A DNA stretch of 64,000 nucleotides from Mauremys mutica (taxonomy: Eukaryota; Chordata; Testudines; Geoemydidae), in NCBI RefSeq assembly GCF_020497125.1, contig NC_059082.1:61520948-61584947 (forward strand), given 5' to 3'. Below are positions 23,467-35,522 of this stretch, piece after piece. The notes beneath the pieces were generated by a model. That model did no database searches. It worked only from the letters and a program-made list of their open reading frames with translations, and was not told the DNA's origin. Position 1 is the first letter of the stretch; each line of letters starts with the position of its first letter. Position numbers and translations under genes: made by a program.

Positions 23467-24091
23467 CACCCTGGGTTTAGAATGCTTTTATATCGCGCCT
23501 ATCAATGGCAACTAAGGATCCTAAAGCAAATTGAGACATTTTGGCAGATGGATCCCCGATTTAGGGTTTTTCCAAGGCTTTTATCTAAGCACCACTGACA
23601 CCTTTTACAAATAGCACAGAGTGAGTCCTAGCTGGCAGTATACTCACCGCCTCCCTTGATCCTGGTGGGCACGTTTGGATGGGTTTATTTTCCTTCTCTA
23701 TTGATAACTCCAGTTGAAATAGGGCAGGATCCCGTCTCCACTTTTGGGACTAAAGGGAGGCCAAAGCTGTTGGGTCCTTGCTGGTGGGAAAGGCAGCAGG
23801 CATTCTTCCATTTGGGATCAATACTCCAGGGCTCCAGGGCTAAGGATAATACAGGTTGGGGCTGCTCAAACTTCCCTACACTCCTCCATTGTGACTTCAA
23901 CACCTTTGCTATTTCTGTTTTGGACCACTTATGAGGAGACACTACCATTTGTGCTGGCTTTGTGATAAGGACAATTGTCCACTAGGGACCAGCAAACTTA
24001 CTTATTTTGTCTTTTGTTCTTGTTGTAAAGCAATTTCTATTGCAGAAACAGAGCGGGATTTTGCCATATGAGATGCATCCAGTAATAATAA
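23467..24091. other. no gene seen
   Basis: The frames 23656-23965 on both strands show no recognisable domain. No transposon ends seen. Confidence 0.4.
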
Positions 24092-24627
24092 TTGGAGATA
24101 TACCAATCTCCTAAAACTGGAAGGGACCTAGAAAGGTCATCAAGTCCAGCCCCCTGCCTTCACTAGCAGGACCAATTTTTGCCCCAGATCCCTAAGTGGC
24201 CTCCTCAAGGATTGAACTCCCAACCCTGGGTTTAGCAGCAGGGCCGGCTCCAGACCCCAGCGCGCCAAGCAGGCGCGTGGGGCGGCATTATCCTGGGAGG
24301 GCGGCATTTGGCTCTGGCGGGCCTTCCGCAGTCATGCCTGCGGGAGGTCCACCGGAGCCCCGGGACGAGCGGAGCTGCCACAGGCATGACTGCGGAGGGT
24401 CCCCTCTTCCCACGGCTCTGCTCGAGCTCCCGCAGGCATGACTGCGGCGGGTGCGCTGGTCCCGCGGCTCGGACGGAGCTCCCACAGGCATGCCTGCGGA
24501 TGCTCCACCGGAGCCGCGGGACCACGGGACTGTCCGCAGCCACTTCTGCCCTGGTCACGGGACCGGGGAAGGGCGGCGCGGCGCCCCTGTTTAGCAGACC
24601 AATGCTCAAACCACTGAGCTATCCGGT
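24092..24627 (-). mobile_element. tRNA-derived SINE with CR1-like tail, split by a hAT
   Basis: On the minus strand the head starts near 24626 with GGATAGCTCAGTGGTTTGAG. This contains the pol III A box (24621-24611, TAGCTCAGTGG) and, after the interruption, a B box (24219-24209, GAGTTCAATCC). The tail toward 24092 (CTGGAAGGGACCTAGAAAGG on the plus strand) resembles CR1 3' ends, so CR1 machinery probably mobilised it. This matches the turtle pol III SINE type. It is interrupted at 24239-24589. Confidence 0.8.
24239..24589. mobile_element. hAT MITE with internal tandem repeats, inside a SINE
   Basis: Begins CAGGGCCGGCTCCAGAC and ends GGCGCGGCGCCCCTG. The octamer TTTAGCAG is duplicated exactly at 24231-24238 and 24590-24597. 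The GC-rich interior repeats a unit of roughly 50-70 bp (CAGGCATGACTGCGG, GAGCTCCCRCAGG, CCGCGG blocks) about four times. Frames on both strands are by-products of that repetition. Confidence 0.92.
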
Positions 24628-25133
24628 TTTTACTTTCCAGTCAATTATCAGTACAATGCCCTGATTAGGTCTGTGACCTGTAGCTCCCATGAGTAATTTG
24701 CTTAGTCTATTACTCAATTTTGTTTGTGATCTAAATGCAACTTGAAGCCAGGTGTCTAGAGATAAAAGGCAAATGCATTGACCCAATGCACCAGTGCTAT
24801 GGACAGTACTCTCCTGCATAACTGGAATTCTTATCACCGATACTCAGTGAAATTGTTGAATACAGTGAGGATCCATTGTTATTAGATGAGTTCTAAGACC
24901 TCAATACTCTCCTTTAGTAGCTATATTTTTCTAAAATAGCCGAACAATGAGCCTACATTAAGGACTTACTATATACACATTTCATGCCCAAATATATTTT
25001 GGGGCTACTAGATATTGCAGTTTAAAAGTCATTTTTATATAAATTAACATTCAGAGGATATTTTAAGGCATGGATTTGGAATCCACAGGCAGGGCACAGG
25101 CATCTCTAGCTAACTCCATTAGTGCTTGTGGGT
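24628..25133. other. no gene seen
   Basis: Unrecognised AT-rich sequence. Confidence 0.4.
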
Positions 25134-25346
25134 TCTGTGTACATAGGCGGCAGGTTCATATAATTTTTGGTGGGGCCCAAAATGGTGGTGTCTCCCTCCC
25201 CCCGCTCTCACCCTGTAAGCTGATATAAAATGAAGCTACAATGCATCAGCACCACAAGATTACAAGGGTCAATTAAAAGTGGAAAGTCAGAAGCAGCACT
25301 TGCCTATTAATACCTAATATACGGTATTAAATTTTGTTGCACCTGT

Positions 25347-26207
25347 TGTGACAAAGTGGGAATGTTCTTAATGTTTTCTCTGAATACTGTGTGGGTGCCT
25401 CAGTTTCCCCTGCAAAGTGCCAACTGACGGTGTTGGGGACAAAGAGATCAGGTGGCCTCCTTGTCCGGAAGAGACACAAAGGCCAGATGAGGGAGTGTCA
25501 GTTTGGAGCTGGCTGGGGAAATCGGGAGAGGCCCAGAACTTGGGTCTGGGCTCCCCACCCCCCAAGATGGACCTGACTGAGGGGTCCTGTTTTCTGTACT
25601 TACAAGCTCTGTTTTAGACTGTATCCCTGTCATCTAATAAACCTTCTGTTTTACTGTCTGGCTGAGAGTCACATCTGACTGCGGAGTTGGGGTGCAGGGA
25701 CCTCTGGTTGCCCCAGGACCTGCCTGGGCAGACTCGCTGCGGAAAGTGCACAGTGTGGAAGGGCATGCTGAATGCTCCGAGGTCAGACCCAGGAAGGTGT
25801 AAGCTTCTTGCCCTGGAGACAGTATGCTCAGAGAGGAGGCTCCCCCAGAGTCCTGACTGGCTTTGTATGGAGTTGTTCCAAAGCATCCCAGCATCCCCTT
25901 CCACACCATGCGCTTCCCGGAAGTCTGCACAGGCACTGACACTCCCTCCTCTGGCCTTTGTCTCTTTTCCAAGCATTAGGAGGCCACCTGATCTCTTTGT
26001 TCTCCAACACCTTCAGTTGGCACCTTGCAGGAGAGTGGCCCAGGCCATCAGTTGCCTGGAGACAGGGTGTCAGCCATTCTCTGTGCAGACAGCATCACAC
26101 TGGCCCTCTAGGGCTTTACAACAATCACACCCCCTTATCCCACCATCTAGAGCCTTAAGAAATGCATTGGGGAAACTGAGGCACACAGACAGTATTCAGA
26201 GAAAACA
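25347..26207. mobile_element. two inverted LTR arms (tail to tail)
   Basis: The left arm (25347 to about 25885) starts TGTGACAAAGTGGGAATG and carries an AATAAA at about 25636. The right arm (26207 down to about 25886) is another version of the same LTR on the opposite strand: GTTTTCTCTGAATACTG, GCCTCAGTTTCCCC and GAACAAAGAGATCAGGTGGC match the left arm. The left arm lost about 190 bp kept in the right arm; the right arm lost about 220 bp kept in the left. CACCTGT occurs at both edges (25340-25346, 26206-26212). The chance frame 25687-26235 spans both arms. The ERV/LTR assignment is inference. Confidence 0.7.
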
Positions 26208-27113
26208 CCTGTATACGATCAGTTACATACTTTGAAGGGTGTAAAATAATCAAATATTGTGCTAAATACAATGATACTCCAAACTGACCACCAAATTTAA
26301 GTTGCATGTTTTTCCCCTCAGGTGAGGGTTCTGGGGTGGGGCTGGGGATAAGGGGTTCACTGTGCAGGAGCGTGCTCGGTGCTGGGGGTGCAGGCTTTGG
26401 AGTGAGGCAGGGCTGAGGATGAGGAACTTGGGGTGCAGACAGGCTGCCCCAGGGCTAGGGCCAGAGAGGACTCCCCATCACCACCACTGGCAGCAGCAAG
26501 CTCCAGGGGAGGGTTCCCTCCTGTCCCCCATGGCACATACACTCTGCACATGCTCCTAGAGCCCCTCTCAGGTCCAGAAAGCTCACTCCCTCCCCTATGA
26601 TGGGTACTGGGGGGGGGCACAGGTGGCCTTCCATGTTGCCCCTCACCATAACTTCACTGTGGATGGGGCTGCCCCTTGCCCAGCATGGGGCAGAAGTGGG
26701 GTAGGCAGGGTGGTGGCTGGCTATGGGGTGGGGGAGCAGGGTGTCATAAAATTCACCCAAGCCCCAGCTGCTCAGGTCTAGGAAGCCTCCCTCTCCCATC
26801 CCTCCTGTGGCGGGTGGGTTGGTGGGTGCTGGGGGAGGGGGCATTGCCTTCACATGTGGCTTCCTGCCTCCCCTGTGCAGCCTGCTGTGCCTCACTGGGG
26901 GGCTGGGACTGGGGCTGGGGCAGGGGGGAATCATAGGGTCAAACACTCAAACATAATAAAAAATCATAGGGTCAAACACTCACGGAAGTCCCAACTGCTG
27001 CTAAGGTGAATGATGTCTGTCTCCTGGCCCGTTTGTGTCTCCTCCAGGTAAGGGCGGGAGGGGAGGGGAGGCCCCCTCCACTCCCCTCCCCCTCCTGAGT
27101 GCTTCAGCAATCG

Positions 27114-27165
27114 TTAGCACATTCCTCTTATGTTAATGCTTAGCACATTCCTCTTATGTTAATGC
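27114..27165 (+). repeat. 26-bp tandem duplication
   Basis: The unit 27114-27139 (TTAGCACATTCCTCTTATG...) is repeated exactly at 27140-27165. Confidence 0.95.
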
Positions 27166-27371
27166 TGCAGCCCTTAGGCTACCGGCAGCAGCAGCAAAGG
27201 AGAGAGAGAGAGAGACGCGCTGTGCGCTCTCTTTACATTCAAGCAGGGAAACTCCGGGGAGGGGGAAAAATGTAATATTTCCAAATATTGGTGGAGCAGA
27301 GCCCCTGATTATGAATATTCCTGGGGCTTTAGCTCCAAGAGCCCATATAAGTTGGCGCCCATGTCTGTGTA

Positions 27372-30300
27372 GGAGACTCAGTCAAGACTTTAAGAAGATC
27401 AGGCTACATCATTTATTATAGATTCAGCTCAGCAACTCAGAGGCTGGTGTTCCTGGTTAGCTGTCTGTCTGAGAACTGCTGAGAACTGTCTGTCTGAGAA
27501 CTGCCTAATATCTATTCAGCTAAGCTGGGTACAGCCCTTAAAGAGACATATCCTCACACACACCAGGTAAGGCGAGGGAGGCAAGAGCAGCAGCACTGTG
27601 AGGACAATGTATTGCTATGCTGTGCATGGATTTGAGAGCAGAGGTTGAGTTGGCTTGTTCAAAGTCCTTGCTAGGCCCTTTGCATACTGGGGTAGTGATT
27701 TATAAGGTCTCAGCCTTAAACTATATACTGGGGTAATCTCAAACTTATTTCTTTCCCAGTATGCCTGCTGTGTTTTACATTGTTCCTAATGGTCATTTCA
27801 CAGATCCTGTGATATGGTAGGAAAACAGACTATACTGAAAAGGAAGCATGGTTGAGTCATTCCTATACAGGACATCTAATTTTAGCCCTAACTCTGTCAT
27901 TATCATTATCTTGAACAAGTCACTTAACCTCTTATTGACTCGGTTTCCGCATCTATATAATGGGAGGAATAATAATCATAATACTTGCCTCAGTCCACTC
28001 TGTGAAGTGGGTTTAATTTATTGATATGTGGATGAAAGTAAACTGGGTATCTTCAGAAACAAGACATTGAAGAAGTGCAAAACATTAATACATGGCAAAC
28101 TTCTGTAACTTCATTAAAGCCAATAATCCTGACAATTAACAGGTTCAATTCTATTGTCCATGAAAAATAAAAACAGTCTTTTTAAAAAGTGTGAAAATCA
28201 GTAAGAAAATCCCATTAAATCTGTTTAGCTTTTTTTAAAAGCTAACTGTGACAAACAGCTATGTCAGAAATATCTTCTTTATAAACCTTACCTTGGTGTC
28301 ATTCATTGTTTGGTTTTATTATTTATAGTAGGAAAACAAATTAAAAACATACAAGCCACTTGAAAACCTGACAACAAAAAAGCATTTAAACTTGATTTTT
28401 GAAAAATAAGCAGGCACATTTGGAACTTGGGTATTATTATAATGTTTCATGAGCCAAAGCATTAAATAGCTGTATCTAGAGACAATTAACTATTGCTTAT
28501 ACATGTTACTTCTTTAAAAACAAAGAGGATAGTGTTTTGTTGTAGCAACACAGTTGGGTCCTCATCCACTATCTGGGGTTCTGTTGTATCTCCAGATTCA
28601 GTTCCCCCATCAGCGGGGGACTGTGGAAGCTTCCAGGACAGTGGAACCATAGCTAAGGAGAGGCACATGGAGAAGCTGACTTCATGCCAGCTCTTCATCG
28701 TCTATCAGAGACAGGAGTTTAGAGATAGGCTGGAAGGAAGGCACTGGGCACAATTCTGCATTGCTCTATGACCTCTGTATACTACCAGAGCAGCTTGAAG
28801 CTGAAACATCTAGCCACCTCGTCAGATTCCTGATGTAGGGTGACTTTCCTGAGTGCCATGACCAGCAGAAAAGGGGCATAGCCAGAGCGTTGCTGCACTC
28901 TAGATACCCTTAAGGCTGCTCTAGCTTGTGCCAGGGGCCAGCTCCAGAATAAAGGGAGGTGTAAAGGTGGCATAACGCCTCCACGTTTCAGCTCCAAGCA
29001 GACTTGTCTGAAACTGAAAACAACTGGGCTTTCTGTGGCCATGGCCATAAATATCCAGCAGCCCCAACTCCTGAGGAAGGCAGTTTGCTGGGGTCATGAC
29101 AGCCACACTGAGCTGCCTTGTGCCCTTCTCACAGCTTGCCAGGGATAGTCCACAGCTCCCACTAAGCTCCCTGCCCCTAGTCTGTTTAGATAGAGCATGT
29201 GCATGCTGGTGACTTTCCACCCAAAGTGAAAAGCTGTCATGTAGGTAAATACAGGCTTTTGCAAAGGTGAAGTGAGCAGTACAGTAAACCAGATGCCATC
29301 AAAGCTGCTAACTTTATCAATGGGCAGTTCTGATGCTGATCAGAATCAAGCTTGGCATAAGGACCATCTCTGTTCAAACTTTTAAAGAGGAAAAAGCCTC
29401 ATTGTTTTGGCCACAGCCAATGGCACAAATACAAATATTTAATGTGGTCAGTGACAAATAGTCTATATCTTCGCACATAATAATCCAAGAGTTATCAAGG
29501 AGGAGAATTTAAGCACAGCTCAGTGCTCAGCAGGGACTGGAAAGGACAGAAAGGTTGTGTTGAAAAATCCCTTGGCAGTGGAAACAAACACTGACAGTCG
29601 CCCCTGTAACAGGACTTGCTGACAATTAAAGAAGGATTACAAGGTTTTTCAGTCCAGCGTGCAAGCAGTCTAGTAACAGGTGCTATATGCAAGTCCCTTT
29701 ATGCTACGTTAAGATTTCTATCCAAAAAATGCCGCTTTAAGCACAACCAGTAAACTCAACTGGTCAGAACAAAAGGAGGCAGGATAACGAACTGTCCGAC
29801 ACATTTGGAGTCACATCGATCTCTCAAGTTACAAGGCAAATCAAAGCCCAGTTCTTTGAGAGAGCTAAAAATATGTGCTTGGACTTGCATCTGTAAAGCT
29901 GTGCCATAAATAAAGGCTGCTAGGCTCTTTTAATTATGAGCTGACTCTTCATGCACCCTTGCTGAGGACAATAGGCCAGGTTGCTGCCCCCTATGCTGTG
30001 ACAACATGGTTTGAGATGAATGGAACCCACCTGTGTAAGAGGTGGAACTCATGGGGTTTGATGCTTCTTGCTTCAACTTGGGATCTCATGACTGACAGCA
30101 AATGGAAGGGGAACAAATGGCCACTGTACTTACAGAAAAAGGCGAGATTGTGGCCAGATAGGGGTTGAGTTCCTCCAGCGTTGCTGACTCTTGTAAGTTT
30201 ATCATGAGACTCACAGTATTTGATGTTTTTCTCTTAAAGCCTCAGTTCTGGGAGTCATGTGAGTATGCAAGAATCTGAGCTTGCATTTCAAATAATTCCA

Positions 30301-30786
30301 TTTTTAGCCCTCCTGGGTGCAGAGTAAAGCTTGAAAACGTGAACCCTCAAAAAAGGACACCCGAAATGTCTTTATTCTTAAAGGACTCAAGCTTTTTTAA
30401 AGACAATCATGATTTGATGGGGCTCTGACTCCTGAGTTTAAAATGCTTAGCTTTGGAAATGCCACTCCCCTGCCTGCATGAGGGATAGCCAGAAATGCAG
30501 CCCCTGCACTCAGGGCTAGGGAGCTGCTACCAAGTTGCTCCCCACCTCTCCAAGTAGAAAGTTGACAGAAAGTGCATGGGGAACAGTGGGGAGGGGTGAA
30601 GAGAACATCCATGGCCAGGAACAAGCCAGCAGGGGGGTTGTGGTGGGGAGGAAAGGGCGAGTATGCTGCATCCCTTAGAGAGGTGTACAGACAACTAGCA
30701 AGCCAACACCGTGCGTACTCCTCCTGGAGTAGGGCAGCTCTGCATAGTCATTTCTCATTGGCTCTGTATTAAGAGTATGGGTTAGT
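27372..30786. other. no gene seen; short repeats
   Basis: TGTCTGTCTGAGAACTGC is repeated at 27462 and 27487. The frames at 28486-29220 and 29495-30772 have no domain I recognise and show no splice-bounded conservation I can argue for. One MIR fragment is listed separately. Confidence 0.4.
27880..28040 (+). repeat. MIR-type SINE fragment
   Basis: TAACTCTGTCATTATCATTA, TTGAACAAGTCACTTAACCT, CGGTTTCCGCATCTATATAA and ATAATACTTGCCTCA follow the MIR consensus on the plus strand. Confidence 0.65.
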
Positions 30787-30946
30787 CAGAGGTTCTCAAA
30801 CGTCATTGCACCACGACCCCCATCTAACAACAAAAATTACTACACAACCCCAAGAGGGGGGACCGAAGTCTAAGCCAGCCCTGTACACCATTAAAATGGG
30901 GTTGTGACCCACTTTGGGGTCCCGATCCACAGTTTGAGAACTGCTG
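30787..30946. mobile_element. hAT MITE
   Basis: CAGAGGTTCTCAAAC at the left matches the inverted right end GTTTGAGAACTGCTG. The flanks (GGGTTAGT and GGCTAGCT) are too different to prove a duplication. Confidence 0.7.
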
Positions 30947-30954
30947 GGCTAGCT

Positions 30955-31640
30955 CATGCTATGGTGCTGGTGGGTATGTGCTGAAATGGTACATGCAGGA
31001 TAAAATTGGCTTGTGAAGGTGTTTCCATACATTGCAGTTTTATCATTTTAAAGATACAGCAATGGTTTGGCATTATAAAGTTTATCAGTAGGTTTAAACT
31101 GTTTGTACAGAATCTACAATATTTCTGAGGGTCACATTATTTTTATTCCTTTCCAATGAAGCAACTCTCAATACAGACATGCTTGTGATACCAGCTGGAG
31201 TCAGTATTAGTTTACTGTACATCACCCAGCAGTGTTTCAGCTAGCTCTGTGCACACTGATTTCATAGCTGCAAGGAAATACTGAAGGCTAGTCTCTAAAC
31301 ACACACTGTTAAATCTTTCTGCAGCCAAATGTTAGATGAGGTGCTGAAATGCTGTGTGCTACATAGAGGAGATGCCTCCTGTATTGCAAGAAGGAATTGT
31401 ATGCGTTTAATGGATTGCTAGAACTCGTGCAGCAGATTGTATAGTTTGGAACTGGCCCCTGGTGTTCTGATGGCCAGCCACTGAAAGCCCGTTGTATTTC
31501 CAAGATAGCTTAACGTGAGCACTACCTGTGACTGACCTTATTGTAATATTACAGAATCTAATTACAAGATAGTGAGACTAGAAAGAGGAGAAGACTTCCC
31601 AGTTCAATTTGTACTTTTGGAAACAAACAACATTTCCCCA
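30955..31640. other. no gene seen
   Basis: No supportable feature. The frame 31309-31503 lacks a domain. Confidence 0.4.
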
Positions 31641-31717
31641 GGTTTCAGAGTGGTAGCTGTGTTAGTCTGTATCAGCAAAAACAATGAGGTGTCCTTGTGG
31701 CACCTTGGAGACTAACA

Positions 31718-31775
31718 AATTTATTTCGGCATAAGCTTTCGTGGGCTAGAGTCCACTTCATCAGATGCATGAAGT
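31718..31775 (-). ncRNA. hammerhead-like motif in PLE 3' region
   Basis: Minus strand: CTGATGA (31764-31758), a stem with one mismatch, GAAA (31740-31737) and GC-TTAT-GC. Both conserved boxes are intact here, but the cleavage-site dinucleotide expected as TC reads CG. Helix I is not evident. Confidence 0.4.
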
Positions 31776-32717
31776 GAAAAATACAGAAGCAGGTATAAAT
31801 ACATGAAAGGATGGGAGTTGCTTTACCAAGTGTTAAGTCAGTCTAACGAGATAAATCAATTAACAGCACTATACCAAGGGAGGAAAAATAACTTTTGAAG
31901 TGGTAAGAGAGTGGCCCATTACAGACAGTTGACAAGAAGGTGTGAGTAGCAGCAGGGAGAAATTAGTATTGGGGAAATTAAGTTTATGTTTTGTTATGAC
32001 CCAGCCACTCCCAGTCTTTATTCAGGCCTAATCTGATGGTATCCAGTTTGCAGATTAATTCCAGTTCTGCAGCTTCATGTTGGAGTGGCCAGAGAGAATG
32101 AAGTGTTCTCCTACTGGTTTTTGAATGTTATGATTCCTGATGTCAGATTTGTGTCCATTTATTCTTTTGCATAGAGACTGTCCGGTTTGGCCAATGTACA
32201 TAACAGAGGGGCATTGCTGGCACATATCACATTGGTAGATGTGGAGGTGAACGAGCCCCGGATGGTGTGGCTGATGTAGTTAGGTCCTATGATGGTGTCC
32301 CTTGAATAGATATGGGGACAGAGTTGGCACTAAGGGTTGTAGCAGGGTTTGGTTCCTGGGTTGGTGTTTTTGTTGTGTGGTGTGTAGTTGCTGGTGAGTA
32401 TTTGCTTCAGGTTGGGGGGCTGTCTGTAGGCGAGGACTGGCCTGTCTCCCAAGGTCTGTGAGAGTGAGGGATTGTCCTTCAGGATAGGTTGCAGATCCTT
32501 GATGATTCACTGGAGAGGTTTTAGTTGGGGGCTGTAGGTGACGGCTAGTGGCGTTCTGTTACTTTCTTTGTTGGGCCTGTCTTGTAGCAGGTGACTCCTC
32601 GGTACTCTTCTGGCTCTGTCACGTCACCAGGTGGGTATTGCAGTTTTAAGAACGCTTGATAGAGACTCTGTAGATGTTTGTCTCTGTCTGAGGGATCGGA
32701 GCAAATGCGGTTGTATC

Positions 32718-33060
32718 TTAGAGCTTGGCTGTAGACAATGGATCGTGTGATGTGGCCTGGATGAAAGCTGGAGGCATGTAGGTAAGTATAGTGGTCAGTA
32801 GTTTCCGGTATAGAGTGGTGTTTACGTGACCATCACTTATTAGCACTGTAGTGTCTAGGAAGTCGACCTCTCGTGTGGACTGGTCCAGGCTGAGGTTGAT
32901 GGTAGGGTGGAAATCGTTGAAATCTTGGTGGAATTCCTCAAGGGCCTCTTTCCCATGGCTCCAGATGATGAAGATGTCATCAATGTAGGGCAAGTAGAGT
33001 AGGGGCGTAAGGGGACGAGAGCTGAGCAAGCGTTGTTCTAAGTCAGCCGTAAAAATGTTG
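32718..33060 (-). pseudogene. PLE reverse transcriptase fragment
   Basis: The minus frame encodes NIFTADLEQRLLSSRPLTPL, the catalytic YIDDIFIIW, GKEALEEFHQDFNDFHPTIN and LSLDQSTREVDFLDTTVLIS, close to copy 1. After TTLYRKL the frame shifts. The first residues of the open frame (above about 33066) come from flanking DNA. Only the catalytic palm and part of the thumb remain. Confidence 0.85.
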
Positions 33061-33066
33061 GTATAT

Positions 33067-34934
33067 TGAGAGTGTTTCATACAAACTGCATCCCCAGGAC
33101 ACCTTACAGTTAAAGGATACAAAAGAGTTAAATACATATGAACACAAGGATTAAGAGATGGAGGAAGAAAAGGTTTCAGCTGCAATTTGAAATAAAATGG
33201 AGAAGCAATGAGGCTAGACCCAGTCAGAAAAATTGTTCACAGTGACAAATGATCATCTGTACCATATTTCCTAGAAAAGACATTAACTCCTCTCTTCAGC
33301 AGTCAATGTGTTTATTTGGTTCATGTCAATGAAATGATGACCATCATTAATATGATCTATTACCACCACACCTGAATAGAGGAATACTCACTAAGCTAAT
33401 CAAAGATAAAGCCTTAGACCAACACAAAATAAGATGCACAATCAAACACTGGAAGACCAGCAACCTTTAGGGATGGCCCCCCAAAATACCACTGATACAA
33501 AAGAACCTGAGAGCATCAAACCAGAATACAGTCCAAACCACCCTGTCACCAACATGCTCACACCTCTAGATAGACAAACAACCTACTAGTCTGCCTAGGT
33601 ATTTTAGAACAAAAGCTAATACTTATATATTCAGCTATGTATTCTAGACATGTTTAAACCCTGCACTATGAGCCACAATATCATTTGACATTTTAGAGAA
33701 AGTGGCCTCTTTAGTGTTAGTAACTGGAATGTACAAAGTTTATCCCCTTTCTTCAGAGAGAAGTGCTACATCATTAATGTTAAATTGGAATGTCTCTAAC
33801 TTTTAAATCTTATGAGATGAGACATGATTAGGCAAAGGTGCCCCTGCCTACTTCCTCACATGGAACTTCAAGGGCATGCTCTGAAGTCACAAAACTAGGA
33901 GACATTCTGAGGCATCTAAGAATGGCTGAATATGAATGTTCAAGATACAACACTCCCATTAAAAATAAAGGCCAAATAATCCTGAGCTTCTGTACTGACA
34001 CTCCCATGTCTATTATTCTTGATAATTTAACAAGTTCCCAGAAGTGTGTTAGACACAACGACATAGAATATGATGTACTGGCCACCTATACATTCTCCAT
34101 ACTGTGACTATGATTATTTCCCAGACATCTAATCTGAACTGAGCAACTTTCAAACAGGAAGGATATTTCTCCATGGAAGAATACGTTCTTGCAGAGGCAG
34201 AGACCATATGCAGAGACCATAAGCATATATTTGGAAATAACCTTCCTCTACATCCAAGGAGTGTTAGGGTAGAGTGTGGAAACACAAATGGAAAGAAACT
34301 GTTAAGTACATATAGAAATCTTGTGTGACAAGGTGTAGAGACATTACGTGGGCACAAGTAAGTGGTGGTTAATTCTGTTTTCTCTTTCTTTGCCCAGATG
34401 TTCAGGTTCACCAAAAGGGCAGTAGGAAACAAAGAGCAAACGCTTGGGAGACAGAAAGTAGGGGTGTAATATATTAAATTGCAGTATATTATTCAACCAT
34501 TAGACGTTTGAGTGTTGCATAGGTTTGCAGGCAATGTGGTGCCAAGTAAACAAGGGAGACAAAGCTGTAACTCAACCTGTGTGGAAGCTTGTTTGTGCCT
34601 ACACTTTGTAATTTCTTTAATCAATATGTCTCGTTTATGACATATGGAATCACAGTCCATCATAACACGAGGATGCTTTGGAGTGAGGAAAATGCCACAC
34701 AACATGGCTGAGATGATGACCCAACCTACTTTTATTTCCTGGCAATATACCAGCCATTTGGTTTGCTTTGTTTATTGAATTATTGCTCTGCATTCCCTAA
34801 GTAGTAAGAGTGCCTTAAGGATTCCAACAAGAAAAGAAAGAGAACTGAAGAAAAAAGGTTTAATACAGACTGCCATAAACGAAGGAAAAGTAGTCAAGGA
34901 ATTCTCCAGCCTAGGACACTCAGGGTCCCTTGAG
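33067..34934. other. no gene seen
   Basis: AT-rich, with short frames on both strands (for example 34049-34432 minus) that show no domain. No repeats recognised. Confidence 0.4.
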
Positions 34935-34936
34935 TA

Positions 34937-35314
34937 GAGATGGATAGGAAACAGTTTTTCCATCCAGTAAGAATTTTCAAGAATTTGAAACTTTCCCATC
35001 CTGAACTGGGACAAAATCTCAAATTTTAATTAATCAAAAATTGAAAAATATCAGATTGTATCAGATATTTCATTTCAATTGTTTACTATAAAGTAAGTTA
35101 AATTTCTAAACAAAAAATCATTTTGATTTGAAAAACAACTTTTTAATTTTGAAAATGTCAAATTGGGATGTTTTGACAATTTAAATTAAAAAAAATACTT
35201 TCAAAATGAGAAATTCTTCAAAAAAATCAACCTTTTGCCTCAAATAATTTTGGCTTTGATGAATTGGCATTTTCCAATGAAAGAACATTTCAGCAAAAAC
35301 AGTCTGACAAGCTC
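34937..35314. mobile_element. AT-rich TIR element, possible Tc1/mariner-like MITE
   Basis: TAGAGATGGATAGGAAACAG at the left resembles the inverted right end TAGAGCTTGTCAGACTG. TA dinucleotides sit at 34935-34936 and 35315-35316. The interior is rich in AAAATTTT-type palindromes and has no frame of note. The superfamily is uncertain. Confidence 0.5.
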
Positions 35315-35522
35315 TATACTTGAAGCTAACCTATGCAATACATACCATAGCACTATGCCGCTCTTACAGGAACACACATGGAACTGCAGACCTGTGTGCC
35401 AATAAAAGTCAACATGAAATAATTGACACAAACTGAAGCTCCACTAGAAGTCAATGCCTTTGTGCATATCTTGAGAGAATTTAAACCCAAAGAAAACAAC
35501 TAGACCCATATGTTTGCCTGCA

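Larger units (their letters stand above)
25142..27363. mobile_element. hAT-like element with nested LTR arms
   Basis: The left end is CATAGGCGGCAGGTTCATAT; the right end on the other strand is CATGGGCGCCAACTTATATG. The octamer TCTGTGTA is exactly duplicated at 25134-25141 and 27364-27371. No transposase is present. The interior holds an LTR-derived palindrome (25347-26207), a G-rich stretch (26330-26930) with chance frames of up to 163 codons, a 26-bp tandem duplication (27114-27165) and a GA run (27200-27215). Confidence 0.75.
31641..33066 (-). mobile_element. Penelope-like retroelement, copy 2 (5' truncated)
   Basis: Minus-strand PLE parallel to copy 1: RT fragment (33060-32718), linker (about 32710-32240) with a CQLCPHI cysteine pair near 32310, GIY-YIG remnants (about 32235-32090), and a 3' region ending in TCAGAGTGGTAGCTGTGTTA at 31645. 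It lacks the LTR and the MITE that interrupt copy 1, so it serves as the empty-site reference. The left side joins unrelated sequence at about 33066. Confidence 0.85.

Noticed and set aside
24209..24621. Possible tRNA gene
   Set aside because: The A and B boxes are those of a tRNA-derived SINE and are separated by a transposon; no intact cloverleaf.
25687..26235. 182-codon plus-strand frame
   Set aside because: It crosses the junction of two inverted LTR arms, so it is a by-product of repeat sequence.
26357..26946. G-rich frames up to 163 codons
   Set aside because: Low-complexity composition (Pro/Gly/Ser-rich) inside a non-autonomous element; no recognisable domain.
27114..27165. CRISPR-like direct repeat
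   Set aside because: Only two adjoining 26-bp units without spacers; a simple tandem duplication in a eukaryotic genome.
28486..29220. Candidate host exons (frames of 70-99 codons)
   Set aside because: No recognisable protein family and no consistent splice sites; evidence is too thin to call a gene.
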